Shown: positions 34,954 through 43,867, counted from the first letter of the stretch. The stretch is 64,000 bases of DNA from Chryseobacterium sp. G0201 (GCF_003815655.1 NZ_CP033917.1:372001-436000), one strand, 5' to 3'. A program made the numbers and translations. Notes: a model not told the origin generated them from the letters alone.

Positions 34954-36345
34954 TTAATATCCTAAAAGTTTCAAAACATCTTCCGGTTCCTGTCTTTCAC
35001 GGAAAATCTCGTATTGAAGTTCTCCATTTTCATCTTTCTGAATCAAAATATGTCTCGGTTGAGGCATCAAACAGTGGTGAACACCGCCGTAACCACCAAT
35101 TGTTTCCTGATAAGCTCCTGTATGGAAGAAACCAATGTATAAAGGCTTAGTATCGCTGAAAACAGGCAGATAAATAGCATTCGTATGCTGTTCAGAATTA
35201 TAATAATCATCCGAGTCACAAGTTAACCCACCTAAGAAAACTCTTTCATACGTATCATCCCAACGATTTAACGGAAGCATGATAAAGTGTCTTGAAATCG
35301 CCCAAGTATCAGGAAGTGTTGTCATGAAAGATGAATCGATCATATTCCATTTTTCTCTGTCATTCTGACGTTTTTGAGAAATAATTTTATAAATATTCGC
35401 TCCACTTTCTCCAACCGTAAAACTTCCGAATTCTGTATAGATATTTGGTTCTTCTACTCCTTCTTCTTCACAGAATTTCTTAATCTGAGAAACGATTTCT
35501 TCAACCATATATTGATAATCGTAATCAAACTGCAAAGAAGTTTTAATTGGGAAACCTCCTCCGATATTCAATGAATTTACTTCCGGAGCAATTTTTTTCA
35601 AACGTGCATATACGCGAAGACATTTATACAATTCATTCCAATAATACGCTGTGTCTTTGATCCCTGTATTAATGAAGAAATGAAGCATTTTCAATCTTGC
35701 ATTTGGGTGTTCAGCGATTTTTTGGCTGTAATACGGAATAATATCTTTATATCCGATTCCTAATCTTGAGGTATAAAATTCGAACTTCGGTTCTTCCTCA
35801 GAAGCAATTCTGATTCCGATATCGAAAGTTGTGTCGATGCTTTCTGTAAGCTTATCCAGCTCACGGTAATTATCTAAAATCGGCGTGATATTTTCAAAAC
35901 CACTGTTGATCATGTCTGAAATTTTCGCCAGATAATCATCAGTTTTGAACCCGTTACAGATCACTTCGATATCTTTTGTTACTTTCCCTTCCTTGTAAAG
36001 AGATTTTACGATATCCATGTCGTACGCAGAAGAAGTTTCTATAGAAATATCATTTCTTAGTGCCTCTTCAATTACAAACTTAAAATGACTGGATTTTGTA
36101 CAGTAGCAATATCTGTAGTTTTTCTTATAGTCGGTTTTCTCAAACGCTTCTTTGAACCAGCTTTTTGCTTTCTGAATATTTTGAGAAATCTTCGGGAGGT
36201 AACTTACCTTTAAAGGAGTTCCAAACTTTTCAACAACTTCCATCAAAGGAATATCGTGAAACAACAAATTGTTCTCAGAAACATTAAATTCTTCCGTAGG
36301 AAAATACAATGTCTGATCAATAAGTTCCGAGTATTTTATTTTCAT
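34954..36345 (-). CDS. speA: Arginine decarboxylase, fold-III PLP type
   Basis: A 463-residue PLP enzyme of the alanine-racemase fold. It carries the PLP lysine region YRYCYCTKSSHFKFVIEEAL, the glycine loop SLNIGGGFPIKTS, and the C-terminal YQETIGGYGGVHHCLMPQPR. It is shorter than E. coli SpeA (~658 residues) and matches the compact Bacteroidota biosynthetic arginine decarboxylases. It makes agmatine from arginine, feeding the nearby agmatinase. The close relation to diaminopimelate/ornithine decarboxylases means the substrate rests partly on context. Confidence 0.87.
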   Translation of the reverse strand: MKIKYSELIDQTLYFPTEEFNVSENNLLFHDIPLMEVVEKFGTPLKVSYLPKISQNIQKAKSWFKEAFEKTDYKKNYRYCYCTKSSHFKFVIEEALRNDISIETSSAYDMDIVKSLYKEGKVTKDIEVICNGFKTDDYLAKISDMINSGFENITPILDNYRELDKLTESIDTTFDIGIRIASEEEPKFEFYTSRLGIGYKDIIPYYSQKIAEHPNARLKMLHFFINTGIKDTAYYWNELYKCLRVYARLKKIAPEVNSLNIGGGFPIKTSLQFDYDYQYMVEEIVSQIKKFCEEEGVEEPNIYTEFGSFTVGESGANIYKIISQKRQNDREKWNMIDSSFMTTLPDTWAISRHFIMLPLNRWDDTYERVFLGGLTCDSDDYYNSEQHTNAIYLPVFSDTKPLYIGFFHTGAYQETIGGYGGVHHCLMPQPRHILIQKDENGELQYEIFRERQEPEDVLKLLGY

Positions 36346-36455
36346 TTTTTAACAAGTGAATTAAGAATGCAAAATTGCTAAAAAAGTTTGATTTTTGGGT
36401 GTTAAAATTATTATAAATTTCTATTAGTATTACAGCAAAAAATTCAGCGAAATTA

Positions 36456-37331
36456 TCAATATGTAAACTTTTGAAGATATTGTTGTCTTTTATTTTCAGA
36501 AATCCCCAATACCTGTTGAATATAAATATCTATTGAACCGTATTTCTTATTAATTTCATCAAAAGCAGCATCTAAATAATCGCTTTCAATCCAGCTTAAT
36601 TTTTCCAATACTTTCAGATCCATTTTTGGATAAATGAAATGTAAATTATTCGCAAGGTTTAATCTTTTTTGAACTAAATTTTTTCTGTAATTATTAGACA
36701 GCAGATAATCATTGTAAATGGTTTCTTTATCAAACTTTAAAACACTCAAAATTAAAGCAGTAATAATCCCTGTACGATCTTTTCCTGCGGTACAGTGATA
36801 TAAAATAGGTCGGTCAGATTCTAAAATTTCAGTAATAATTTTTTTGATTATTTCAGGATTTTCTGTGACATATTCTCTGTAAAAATCAAGCATTCTTTTG
36901 TCTGCATCTGAAGCATTTACTTTCCCTTTTAAAACTAATTTTTTCGCTTGAGATAATTGATCACCCTGATCTTCAAAAGCAGAATATTTTTTATAACTCA
37001 TATTTTCGGGAAGATGATCGGGTTTGTCACCAATCTCTTTTGCATTTCTGAGATCGATAATTTCTTTAATTCCTAATTTTTCAAGTTCATTAAACGAACT
37101 GTTTTTAAGTTGATAAAGATTTCCGCTTCGGTAAAATTTTCCTTCTTTTAATGTTTTTCCTTCAGAGTTTTTAATATTCCCTACGGTTCGGAAGTTGTTT
37201 ACTTTTTTAATCTTAATAGGGTTTTCTGTTTCGCTTTTACCGTATTCGGGCATGGAAAGATGCTGTACTTTGCAAGATAAAATACAGGATAATGAGATGA
37301 GGAGGAATGGTATTTTAATTAGGTTTTTCAT
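36456..37331 (-). CDS. Tyrosine/dual-specificity phosphatase lipoprotein
   Basis: A 291-residue lipoprotein (MKNLIKIPFLLISLSCILSC, lipobox ILSC with Cys20) of the Y_phosphatase3/DSP-like family. The P-loop HCTAGKDRTGIITAL holds the catalytic Cys and Arg, and EIIDLRNAKEIGDKPDHLP provides the upstream conserved segment. FRTVGNIKNSEGKTLKEGKF is the family N-terminal motif. It probably dephosphorylates proteins, lipids or sugars in the periplasm. Stands alone. Confidence 0.88.
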   Translation of the reverse strand: MKNLIKIPFLLISLSCILSCKVQHLSMPEYGKSETENPIKIKKVNNFRTVGNIKNSEGKTLKEGKFYRSGNLYQLKNSSFNELEKLGIKEIIDLRNAKEIGDKPDHLPENMSYKKYSAFEDQGDQLSQAKKLVLKGKVNASDADKRMLDFYREYVTENPEIIKKIITEILESDRPILYHCTAGKDRTGIITALILSVLKFDKETIYNDYLLSNNYRKNLVQKRLNLANNLHFIYPKMDLKVLEKLSWIESDYLDAAFDEINKKYGSIDIYIQQVLGISENKRQQYLQKFTY

Positions 37332-37408
37332 TTTTTATTTCCCACGGATTACACAGATTTGCACAGATTTTCGTGTTTATTTTTAATAAATTAAAAGTAA
37401 CCTCCCAT

Positions 37409-37484
37409 TTTGTCATTCCGGAGGAATCTATACTTAGCTTTAATAGCGTTGTTGAGATTCCTCCGGAATGACAAACTAAGTATA
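37409..37484. repeat. Intergenic inverted repeat, family B copy 4 (19-bp perfect arms)
   Basis: Arms 37411-37429 and 37455-37473 (TGTCATTCCGGAGGAATCT and its complement) are perfect. A second complementary pair, TATACTTAG near 37429 and CTAAGTATA near 37476, interlocks with the first, allowing a pseudoknot or alternative pairing. Confidence 0.85.
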
Positions 37485-37534
37485 ATAATAGTTGTGTTTA
37501 TTCGTGAAAAAAATTAGTGTAATTCGTGTTTAAA

Positions 37535-38164
37535 CTATAAATAATTCCTCCCAATAAAAATCAGCAAATCCCCTTTTCCATATTCAACAGAAACCTCATC
37601 TTCAACAGCAAAATTTCTGGTTCCTATTCTTGAAGTTATGCTTAAATCACCATTCGTTAAACACCAATTCAGCCCTTTTGTCGTAATATTTTCAACAGAA
37701 GGAAACGGATACAACGAAACCATTTTATCTTTTACACCTTTTACAACAAATTTTTTCGAAATAAAATAATATTCTGAAAATTCATCATAAAACTTAATAT
37801 CTAATTGATTCTTAAAACCAAAAGCTACTGTAAGATTTCCTAAAAAATGATCCTGTTCACCTCCGCTTCCGCCTAAAACATCAACATTTTTAAAACCTTT
37901 TTCAACAATAATTTCCAACGCTTTATGAAAGTCTGTTTTATCCTGATCCGGAGTGTAAATGAATTTTTCATCATACACATTTTCGTCAGAACCGGAATGC
38001 GAATCAAAATCGCCAGATATAAAATCTAGCTTATCCAAAGGGAAATTCAGATGCTTCAGATAATGAAAAGCCCCATCTGTACAGGCAATCAAGCCATAAT
38101 TTTCTATTTTTGGAAATGATTTTGGAGGATCTCCGTTGATGAAAAGTAATACGTTATCTTTCAT
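37535..38164 (-). CDS. Thiamine pyrophosphokinase (thiamine diphosphokinase)
   Basis: A 209-residue enzyme: Rossmann-like catalytic part (LLFINGDPPK; IACTDGAFHYLKHLNFPLD; ISGDFDSHS; YTPDQDKTDFHKALEI; VLGGSGGEQDHFLGNL) followed by a small beta domain ending YGKGDLLIFIGRNYL. It converts thiamine and ATP to thiamine diphosphate. The ATG at 38164 lies within the end of the cobalamin adenosyltransferase gene (11-nt overlap), so the two are coupled; both make cofactors. Confidence 0.9.
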   Translation of the reverse strand: MKDNVLLFINGDPPKSFPKIENYGLIACTDGAFHYLKHLNFPLDKLDFISGDFDSHSGSDENVYDEKFIYTPDQDKTDFHKALEIIVEKGFKNVDVLGGSGGEQDHFLGNLTVAFGFKNQLDIKFYDEFSEYYFISKKFVVKGVKDKMVSLYPFPSVENITTKGLNWCLTNGDLSITSRIGTRNFAVEDEVSVEYGKGDLLIFIGRNYL

Positions 38165-38723
38165 TCGGGTTCCAGTATTCTTCAGATTCGTTGTTGATTT
38201 TTGAAATATATCTTGCCAAAACAAAAAGATAGTCGGAAAGTCTGTTTAGGTATTTAATCAATTCAGGACGAACTTCTTCCGATTCGTTTAAGAAAACCAA
38301 AGAACGTTCTGCTCTTCTGCAAATTGTTCTTGCTGCATGTAAAAATGTCGCCGATTTTCCTCCTCCGGGAAGAATAAAATATTGAAGAGGTTCTAATTTT
38401 CCTTCAAAAGCATCCATCCAATTTTCTAATTCTTCAATTTCAGTATCAGAAATAATTAGCGGAAGGCGAGATTTCCCGTTCGCCAACATCAATTTATCGA
38501 CAGGTGTCGCAGCTTCCGAACCTACTGTAAACAAATCAAACTGAATTTTCTTTAATTGCTTTAAAACTTCTTCATCTTCGATATGACTTTTCGCGATACC
38601 AATGAAAGAATTAAGCTCATCTATATTTCCATAGCTGTCAACTCTTGCGCTGGCTTTTGAAACTCTCGTTCCGCCATACAAAGCAGTTTGACCTTTATCT
38701 CCTGTTTTCGTATAAATTTTCAT
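38154..38723 (-). CDS. ATP:cob(I)alamin adenosyltransferase, PduO type
   Basis: A 189-residue PduO-type adenosyltransferase. N-terminal MKIYTKTGDKGQTALYGGTR is the ATP-binding signature, and the C-terminal active-site helix is FLHAARTICRRAERSLV, followed by PELIKYLNRLSDYLFVLARY. It makes adenosylcobalamin. The ATG at 38723 is used; an in-frame extension to 38837 would translate a palindromic repeat and is not credible. Overlaps the thiamine pyrophosphokinase gene. Confidence 0.92.
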   Translation of the reverse strand: MKIYTKTGDKGQTALYGGTRVSKASARVDSYGNIDELNSFIGIAKSHIEDEEVLKQLKKIQFDLFTVGSEAATPVDKLMLANGKSRLPLIISDTEIEELENWMDAFEGKLEPLQYFILPGGGKSATFLHAARTICRRAERSLVFLNESEEVRPELIKYLNRLSDYLFVLARYISKINNESEEYWNPNER

Positions 38724-38797
38724 AGGACTAAAATACTTCATTTTGCAGAATGTAAAAAGTAAAATTTCCTGAAATACACAAATTTCGAAAGTTTTTT

Positions 38798-38867
38798 GAA
38801 GCTGTTTCCAGCTTTCCGTTACAATCTTTTTTTTCAAAAAAGGATTTCCACTTCAATCTGGGCTAGG
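38798..38867 (-). repeat. Intergenic palindromic repeat, family A copy 3
   Basis: Minus strand: CCTAGCCCAGATTGAAGTGG, A/T hairpin core, then AACGGAAAGCTGGAAACAGC. Almost the same sequence as copy 2. Lies about 75 nt upstream of the adenosyltransferase ATG. Confidence 0.75.
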
Positions 38868-38946
38868 GGTTTTGTCCAAGTTTAAATAGTTGTCATTAAA
38901 ATTCACCACTCTAACTCTTAAGAAAACTCACATTTTTAGCTTAAAA

Positions 38947-38976
38947 ACAAAAAAATGACCGATAAAAACCGGTCAT
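38947..38976 (-). terminator. Orphan minus-strand terminator in a divergent region
   Basis: Perfect stem ATGACCG/CGGTCAT (38955-38961, 38970-38976) with a seven-T run on the minus strand. The genes on both sides point away from it, so no known transcript ends here. Nothing coding was found between it and 39171. Confidence 0.6.
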
Positions 38977-39133
38977 CTACAAATTATTTATCTACCTCTA
39001 CATATTTTAGATTTTTTGATCTTTTGATTGTAGGATATATTCTGAACGTGAAATTTTGATAGATATTTTAAAATTTGAAAAATATTTTTTATTTGAAAAA
39101 CCCTACTGACAAACTGTTGTCATAACCCGGTCA

Positions 39134-39141
39134 TATCTTTG
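39134..39141 (+). promoter_or_regulatory. -7 element of the DinB gene
   Basis: TATCTTTG fits TAnnTTTG, 30 nt upstream of the ATG. The nearest TTG (39117) is only 14 nt away. Confidence 0.5.
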
Positions 39142-39171
39142 TATCAACAATAACAAACAAAATTAAAAATT

Positions 39172-39663
39172 ATGTCAACTACAGCAACAATCACAAAACA
39201 ATTCATCTCATCAGAACAATTATTAGAGCATTGGCAAGGCCACAGAAACCTAACGAGAAGAGTTATAGAGATGTTTCCTGAAAAAGAATTATTCGAGTTT
39301 TCAATTGGCGGAATGAGACCGTTTGCAAAATTGGCCGTTGAGCTGATCAGTATCGGAGGTCCTGCTTTAAAAGGGATCGTTAACAAACACGAAGAAGCTT
39401 TTAACGAAGAAGCATTCAACCCAAAGACAAAAGAAGAGATCCTGAAAAAATGGGATGAAGAAACGCAAGTGATCAACCAATATTTCAATGAAATTTCTGA
39501 AGAACGTTTCCAGGAAACTTTCAATTTATTCGGTCAATATGAATTTCCTGTTTATCAGAATATTTTATATTTCGTTGATAATGAAGTCCATCACAGAGGT
39601 CAGGGATATACCTATTTAAGAGCTTTAGGAATTGAACCTCCTTTTTTTTGGGAGAGATTTTAG
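39172..39663 (+). CDS. DinB family protein
   Basis: A 163-residue DinB-superfamily four-helix protein. Metal-site histidines are plausible in LLEHWQGHRNLTRRV and in the C-terminal VDNEVHHRGQGYTYLRALG, the family hallmark, ending with the usual PPFFWERF. Members are bacillithiol transferases, thiol-dependent hydrolases or DNA-damage-induced proteins; the specific activity cannot be told. It is monocistronic. Confidence 0.87.
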   Translation: MSTTATITKQFISSEQLLEHWQGHRNLTRRVIEMFPEKELFEFSIGGMRPFAKLAVELISIGGPALKGIVNKHEEAFNEEAFNPKTKEEILKKWDEETQVINQYFNEISEERFQETFNLFGQYEFPVYQNILYFVDNEVHHRGQGYTYLRALGIEPPFFWERF

Positions 39664-39737
39664 GATCATTAATGCCTTTACTGAAACTAAAATCGCTGAT
39701 TCAGCACAACATGAAAAGATCAATCATTTCCAAACAA

Positions 39738-39768
39738 AAAAGCTTTCAGGATTTCTGAAAGCTTTTCA
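39738..39768. terminator. Bidirectional terminator between convergent genes
   Basis: Stem AAAGCTTTCAG/CTGAAAGCTTT around GATTT, with T-rich sequence on both exits. Confidence 0.8.
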
Positions 39769-39776
39769 TTTATTAT

Positions 39777-40877
39777 CTAATTTGGAAGAATATTTTTAAA
39801 GAATGTGATAATATTTTGCTTGAGTTTTACAAACGTTTCTGATGTTCCAAATTCCTTGTTATCATAACCAATCGGGAAGCCTTTTTCAACGTATTCATTG
39901 TTTTTATTTAAGGTCAGAACTTCAAAATTTTTATTAACTTCTCCTGAACTTTCGGTATGAATATCAAGGAATTTCACCGATGCATTTTTAGAAAAATCTA
40001 ATTTCTTGATATCAATCGTTTTGACTTCTTTTTTTAAATCAGAGCGGAAATATAGATTCATTTTTTTCAGATCAATAACCGTCTGCCATTCTCCGGCGTG
40101 AATTGAGTTTAAAATATTCCACGCGTAATCCACAGGTTTCTGGTCGTACTTATAATTTTTCAACATGTAGTAAGCACGGTTGTAGCGGTCTTCCCATTTT
40201 TCTTGCTGAGCAAAATTAAATTTTTCATTTCCACCTAAAAAATCAAACTTTTGAGCAATTTCAAAATCTTTTTTATATTGATTATTGCATAAAAGTGGCA
40301 TCGGCATATCCTTATCTGTCAAGACTTTATACTTTCCATCAAGCAAAGCAATTGTTGCCGTATTACCCTTCGCATCGCTCAGAAAAAAGTGGCTTCCTGC
40401 AGCATTTGGCCACCAATCGATGTTCGGGCCTTTATTCAAATTGTCAATAACTTCTTTTACAGATTTATAATTATCCAACTGATATTGAATCCATTGCGCC
40501 CAAAACATATTGGGTTGTGAGGGATTCAATACTTTTGAAGTTTCTTCAAGATATAATTCAACTAAAAAAAGCCCTTTTTCGTTCACTCCGTAACATGGAA
40601 AATCGTAGCCTAAAAGATTGAAGGTTACAGAACCCAATTTAGAGATCCATTCTTTCGAATATTTTACATTGTCTGTTGTAAGATTTTCCCAGCTGATATT
40701 TCTTTTCTGCACGTCACGTTTGTTTATTACAATCATTCCGGGCATTGTTTTCCAGTTTTCATTAAAACCAACTACACAATTGTCTTTTCCTTTTAATAAA
40801 AATGCCGAACAGGCAGAAACTCCAATAGAGTAAACGATTGCGCATAATAAAAAACAACGTAACAATAAAAACTTCAT
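39777..40877 (-). CDS. Exported Ntn hydrolase, penicillin-V-acylase/choloylglycine-hydrolase-like
   Basis: A 366-residue exported protein whose signal peptide ends SIGVSA just before C23. Cleavage there makes Cys the new N-terminus, the catalytic nucleophile of cysteine Ntn hydrolases (CSAFLLKGKDNCVVGFNENW). The Asn/Arg-bearing GFNENW motif, YGVNEKGLFLVELYLEE and NAAGSHFFLSDAKGN are typical. Relatives split linear amides: penicillin V, conjugated bile acids, N-acyl-homoserine lactones or N-acyl amino acids. Substrate unknown; the location should be periplasmic. Confidence 0.85.
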   Translation of the reverse strand: MKFLLLRCFLLCAIVYSIGVSACSAFLLKGKDNCVVGFNENWKTMPGMIVINKRDVQKRNISWENLTTDNVKYSKEWISKLGSVTFNLLGYDFPCYGVNEKGLFLVELYLEETSKVLNPSQPNMFWAQWIQYQLDNYKSVKEVIDNLNKGPNIDWWPNAAGSHFFLSDAKGNTATIALLDGKYKVLTDKDMPMPLLCNNQYKKDFEIAQKFDFLGGNEKFNFAQQEKWEDRYNRAYYMLKNYKYDQKPVDYAWNILNSIHAGEWQTVIDLKKMNLYFRSDLKKEVKTIDIKKLDFSKNASVKFLDIHTESSGEVNKNFEVLTLNKNNEYVEKGFPIGYDNKEFGTSETFVKLKQNIITFFKNILPN

Positions 40878-40905
40878 GATTTTGAATAAAATGGTTAAAA
40901 TATTT

Positions 40906-41856
40906 TTAAATATTATTTGAAATTTTGGTTACCAATTCTTTAAGACTGACTTTTAAAGACTCAGGCTCCAACACTTCTGCATAATCTGCAAAGGTAATCA
41001 ACCAACGCGGAAATCCCTCATTGATCCAATCGGTTTCGAAGATTAGTTCTACTCCATTTTCTCTTTCAACCTCATCAATTAATCCATAATATTTTTTTGA
41101 ATTACTGAGATGTCCGATAATTTTTTTCTCAACCAAAAGTCTAACTTTGGTTTTATTTCCATTTGGATTTTGCCTGTAATCGTTTATTTGACCGTATTCC
41201 TGCAGAAAAGGGTTTTGAGTTTTAAAGATCTGTAAAATTCTGTCAACTCTAAATTGCCTGAAATCATTTCGCAACGTACAAAAAGCCATAATATACCAAT
41301 AATTGAATTCAAAAAAGACACCAACAACCTCGATAGTCCGCATAGAAACGTTGGAATCTACAGTGGCATATTCCAGCGTTATCTGCTTCTTTTCAGCAAT
41401 GCTTTCCAAAATAATCGGGATGATATTCTGGATATTATCTTCAGTTTTTGGATGATAATTGTATACATCGATCTGTTTTTCAATATTCTGAATTAAATTT
41501 CTGTCCGAATATTTTAATACTGAACGTACTTTTTCCATCGCCGACTGATAATGATTTCCTAAACTTTGATGTAAAAATTTCTGCATCAGCTTTTCGGCCG
41601 TAATAAAGCTCAAGACTTCTTCTTTTGTGAACATCACAGGCGGAAGCTTGTAACCATCCATCAAAGAATATCCACTTCCCGCTTCACCAACAATCGGTAT
41701 TCCAGCATTTTCGAGGGTTTTTACATCACGATAAATAGTTCTGACGCTAACATCAAATTTTGCAGCCAAATCTTGTGCTCTTACAATCGGTTTTGATTGA
41801 AGTTGTGTAAGAATTGCTGTTACTCTGTCGAGTTTTTTGAGGTAATGGTCGTTCAT
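40906..41856 (-). CDS. HTH/WYL-domain transcriptional regulator
   Basis: A 316-residue regulator: N-terminal winged HTH of the HTH_11 type (~6-60, DLAAKFDVSVRTIYRDVKTLE), then a WYL domain (~145-235; VVGVFFEFNYWYIMAFCTLR and FRQFRVDRILQI). WYL proteins bind ligands such as nucleotides or ssDNA and often control stress or defence genes. Only 15 nt upstream of the ATG begins a 13-copy heptamer tandem repeat (41872-41962), so its expression may vary with repeat number. Confidence 0.9.
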   Translation of the reverse strand: MNDHYLKKLDRVTAILTQLQSKPIVRAQDLAAKFDVSVRTIYRDVKTLENAGIPIVGEAGSGYSLMDGYKLPPVMFTKEEVLSFITAEKLMQKFLHQSLGNHYQSAMEKVRSVLKYSDRNLIQNIEKQIDVYNYHPKTEDNIQNIIPIILESIAEKKQITLEYATVDSNVSMRTIEVVGVFFEFNYWYIMAFCTLRNDFRQFRVDRILQIFKTQNPFLQEYGQINDYRQNPNGNKTKVRLLVEKKIIGHLSNSKKYYGLIDEVERENGVELIFETDWINEGFPRWLITFADYAEVLEPESLKVSLKELVTKISNNI

Positions 41857-41871
41857 TGAGGCGTGGAGCGT

Positions 41872-41962
41872 TTTAGTGTTTAGTGTTTAGTGTTTAGTGT
41901 TTAGTGTTTAGTGTTTAGTGTTTAGTGTTTAGTGTTTAGTGTTTAGTGTTTAGTGTTTAGTG
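41872..41962. repeat. Tandem repeat, TTTAGTG x 13
   Basis: Exactly 13 uninterrupted copies of the heptamer TTTAGTG (91 bp), ending next to a second heptamer array. Lies between the stop of the ABC exporter gene and the start of the WYL regulator gene, both transcribed leftward, so it is in the leader of the regulator. Confidence 0.97.
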
Positions 41963-41970
41963 AAAATAAT

Positions 41971-41998
41971 TTCTAATTTCTAATTTCTAATTTCTAAT
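41971..41998. repeat. Tandem repeat, TTCTAAT x 4
   Basis: Four copies of TTCTAAT, also 7 bp, immediately next to the TTTAGTG array. It runs to within 9 bp of the stop codon of the ABC exporter gene. Confidence 0.9.
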
Positions 41999-42006
41999 TT
42001 CTTAAA

Positions 42007-43815
42007 TTAATTATCTTTAAAACTATTCATCAGTTTATCAAGATTCAAACTTCTTGCGGAAGCATCAAAAATCTCACGGTAAGTTCCGTTGGTTTGTACC
42101 AATTCATTGTGAGTTCCACTTTCAACTACTCTACCTTTTTTCATCACATAAATTTTATCTGAATCTAAAATTTGGGATAAAGAATGTGAAATAATGATCA
42201 CCGTTCTGCCTTCTTTTATGGCATCTAAGGAGTTTTTTATCTGTTCTGTTGCGATGGCATCAAGGCTGGCAGTAGGCTCATCAAGGAAAATAATCGGTGG
42301 ATTTTTCAAAAATAACCTTGCGATGGCAATTCTCTGTTGTTGACCTCCAGAAAGTTGGGTAGCATCATGCTGATATTGCTGTGGTAAGTCTAAAATCTGT
42401 TCGTGCAGATACGCTTTTTTAGCAGCCTCCTGAATTTCTTCAAAACTTGCATTCATATCTCCATAACGGATATTATCTTCGATACTTCCCTGGAAAATAT
42501 GATTTTTTTGAAGAACCAATCCAAGATCGTCTCTTAGAAAAGTATTATCAAATTCATTTAAATTAACATTATCTAATAAAATCTCGCCAGAATCAGGAAG
42601 GTAAAATTTACATAAAAGATTGATGATTGTTGATTTTCCGGCACCGCTCAAACCAACCAAAGCAGTTGTTTTGCCGTTTTCAATTTTCATGGAAACATCA
42701 TGCAAAGCCTGTGTTCCGTTTGGATAGGAAAAGTTGACATTTTTTAACTCAAAATTTCCGATGATTTTTTTTTCTACAAAAGTTCCGGTCTGTTCTTTTT
42801 CATTATCGGCATTTAAAATATCAAAATAACCTTCTGCATAAATCATCGCATCATTCATATCATCATAAATTCTGTGCAACTGACGAATCGGAGCCGAAAC
42901 ATTATTGAAAAGCATAATGTGAAGCATAATTGCACCAATTGTCATCTGCTGATCCAAAACAAGATAAACTGTCAAAAGAATAATTAAAACCACCCCAAAC
43001 TGTTCGATAAAAGTCTTTAAACCATCATAAATAAAGTTAGTTTTTCTGGTGAACATCTGGCTTTCCATCAACTGCATCTGCAAGTCGTATTGTTTTTTAC
43101 CTTCAAATTTTTCACGAACAAAACTTTTGATCACCATGATAGAATTGATCAAATTCAACAATCCTGAAGTTTTCTGTTCTCTTTGATTTCTTAACTGGCG
43201 ACGAACTCCACCTAATTTTTTAGCCTGTAATGAACTGATATAAAAATAAATAGGAACAATGATGGTAGAAACCAATCCAACATACACATTTTGCATATAC
43301 ATGATAATCAATGCAATGAATGCGTTGGAAAATAACGGTAACATGTCGATAAAAAAGTTTTGAACTAATTTTGTAAGACTTTCAATTCCTCTGTCTATCC
43401 TGATCTGCAATTTTCCCGACTCGTGGTTTTCATCGTTAAAATAGGCAACACGATACGTCAAAATCTTATCAATTGCTGATTGTGCCAGAACCGAACTTAC
43501 ATTAATTCTAATTTTTTCGCCATAAAATTTTTGTCCGAAATTGATGAAAATATTTAATAATTCTTTTCCGAGTAAAATAATTGAAATCACAACTAAAACA
43601 TGAATTCCCTCAGACATTGGATGAGGCAAATGCGTCAGTTTTGTAACCTCATCAACGGTATATTTCAAAACAAGAGGGTTCACCTGCGCTGCGAGGGCTC
43701 CTAAAAAAGTGAGAAGTAAAGTCCCATAAATCATTAAGCGATAAGGCTTAATAAATGGAACCAATTGTTGATAAATCCCAAATAAAGTAACTGTTCTGTT
43801 AAAAGGTTTTGCCAT
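42007..43815 (-). CDS. ABC exporter, fused permease and ATPase
   Basis: A 602-residue half-size ABC exporter. Transmembrane domain with about six helices (residues ~20-310), then the nucleotide-binding domain (~345-590) with Walker A GLSGAGKSTI, Q-loop, signature LSGGQQQRIA, Walker B IIFLDEPTASLD and H-loop ISHSL. It works as a homodimer, exporting lipids, drugs or peptides. The ATG at 43815 (MAKPFNRT) is chosen because the upstream in-frame ATG at 43845 is inside the terminator hairpin of the preceding operon. Confidence 0.92.
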   Translation of the reverse strand: MAKPFNRTVTLFGIYQQLVPFIKPYRLMIYGTLLLTFLGALAAQVNPLVLKYTVDEVTKLTHLPHPMSEGIHVLVVISIILLGKELLNIFINFGQKFYGEKIRINVSSVLAQSAIDKILTYRVAYFNDENHESGKLQIRIDRGIESLTKLVQNFFIDMLPLFSNAFIALIIMYMQNVYVGLVSTIIVPIYFYISSLQAKKLGGVRRQLRNQREQKTSGLLNLINSIMVIKSFVREKFEGKKQYDLQMQLMESQMFTRKTNFIYDGLKTFIEQFGVVLIILLTVYLVLDQQMTIGAIMLHIMLFNNVSAPIRQLHRIYDDMNDAMIYAEGYFDILNADNEKEQTGTFVEKKIIGNFELKNVNFSYPNGTQALHDVSMKIENGKTTALVGLSGAGKSTIINLLCKFYLPDSGEILLDNVNLNEFDNTFLRDDLGLVLQKNHIFQGSIEDNIRYGDMNASFEEIQEAAKKAYLHEQILDLPQQYQHDATQLSGGQQQRIAIARLFLKNPPIIFLDEPTASLDAIATEQIKNSLDAIKEGRTVIIISHSLSQILDSDKIYVMKKGRVVESGTHNELVQTNGTYREIFDASARSLNLDKLMNSFKDN

Positions 43816-43834
43816 AGGAATTATTTTAACTAAA

Positions 43835-43867
43835 AAACGTACCATTTCAAAGAGAAAAGGTACGTTT
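43835..43867 (-). terminator. Terminator of the lptB transcript
   Basis: Stem AAACGTACC/GGTACGTTT (43835-43843, 43859-43867) with a T-run on the minus strand, downstream of the 85-residue gene. Confidence 0.85.

Noticed and set aside
38724..38837. N-terminal extension of the cobalamin adenosyltransferase
   Set aside because: These codons translate a family A palindromic repeat, and the family's conserved start is MKIYTKTGDKG at 38723.
41872..41998. CRISPR array
   Set aside because: The repeat is a 7-bp head-to-tail tandem with no spacers and no cas genes nearby.
43816..43845. Earlier ATG of the ABC exporter
   Set aside because: The ATG lies inside the stem of the lptB-transcript terminator, so the protein more likely begins at 43815.
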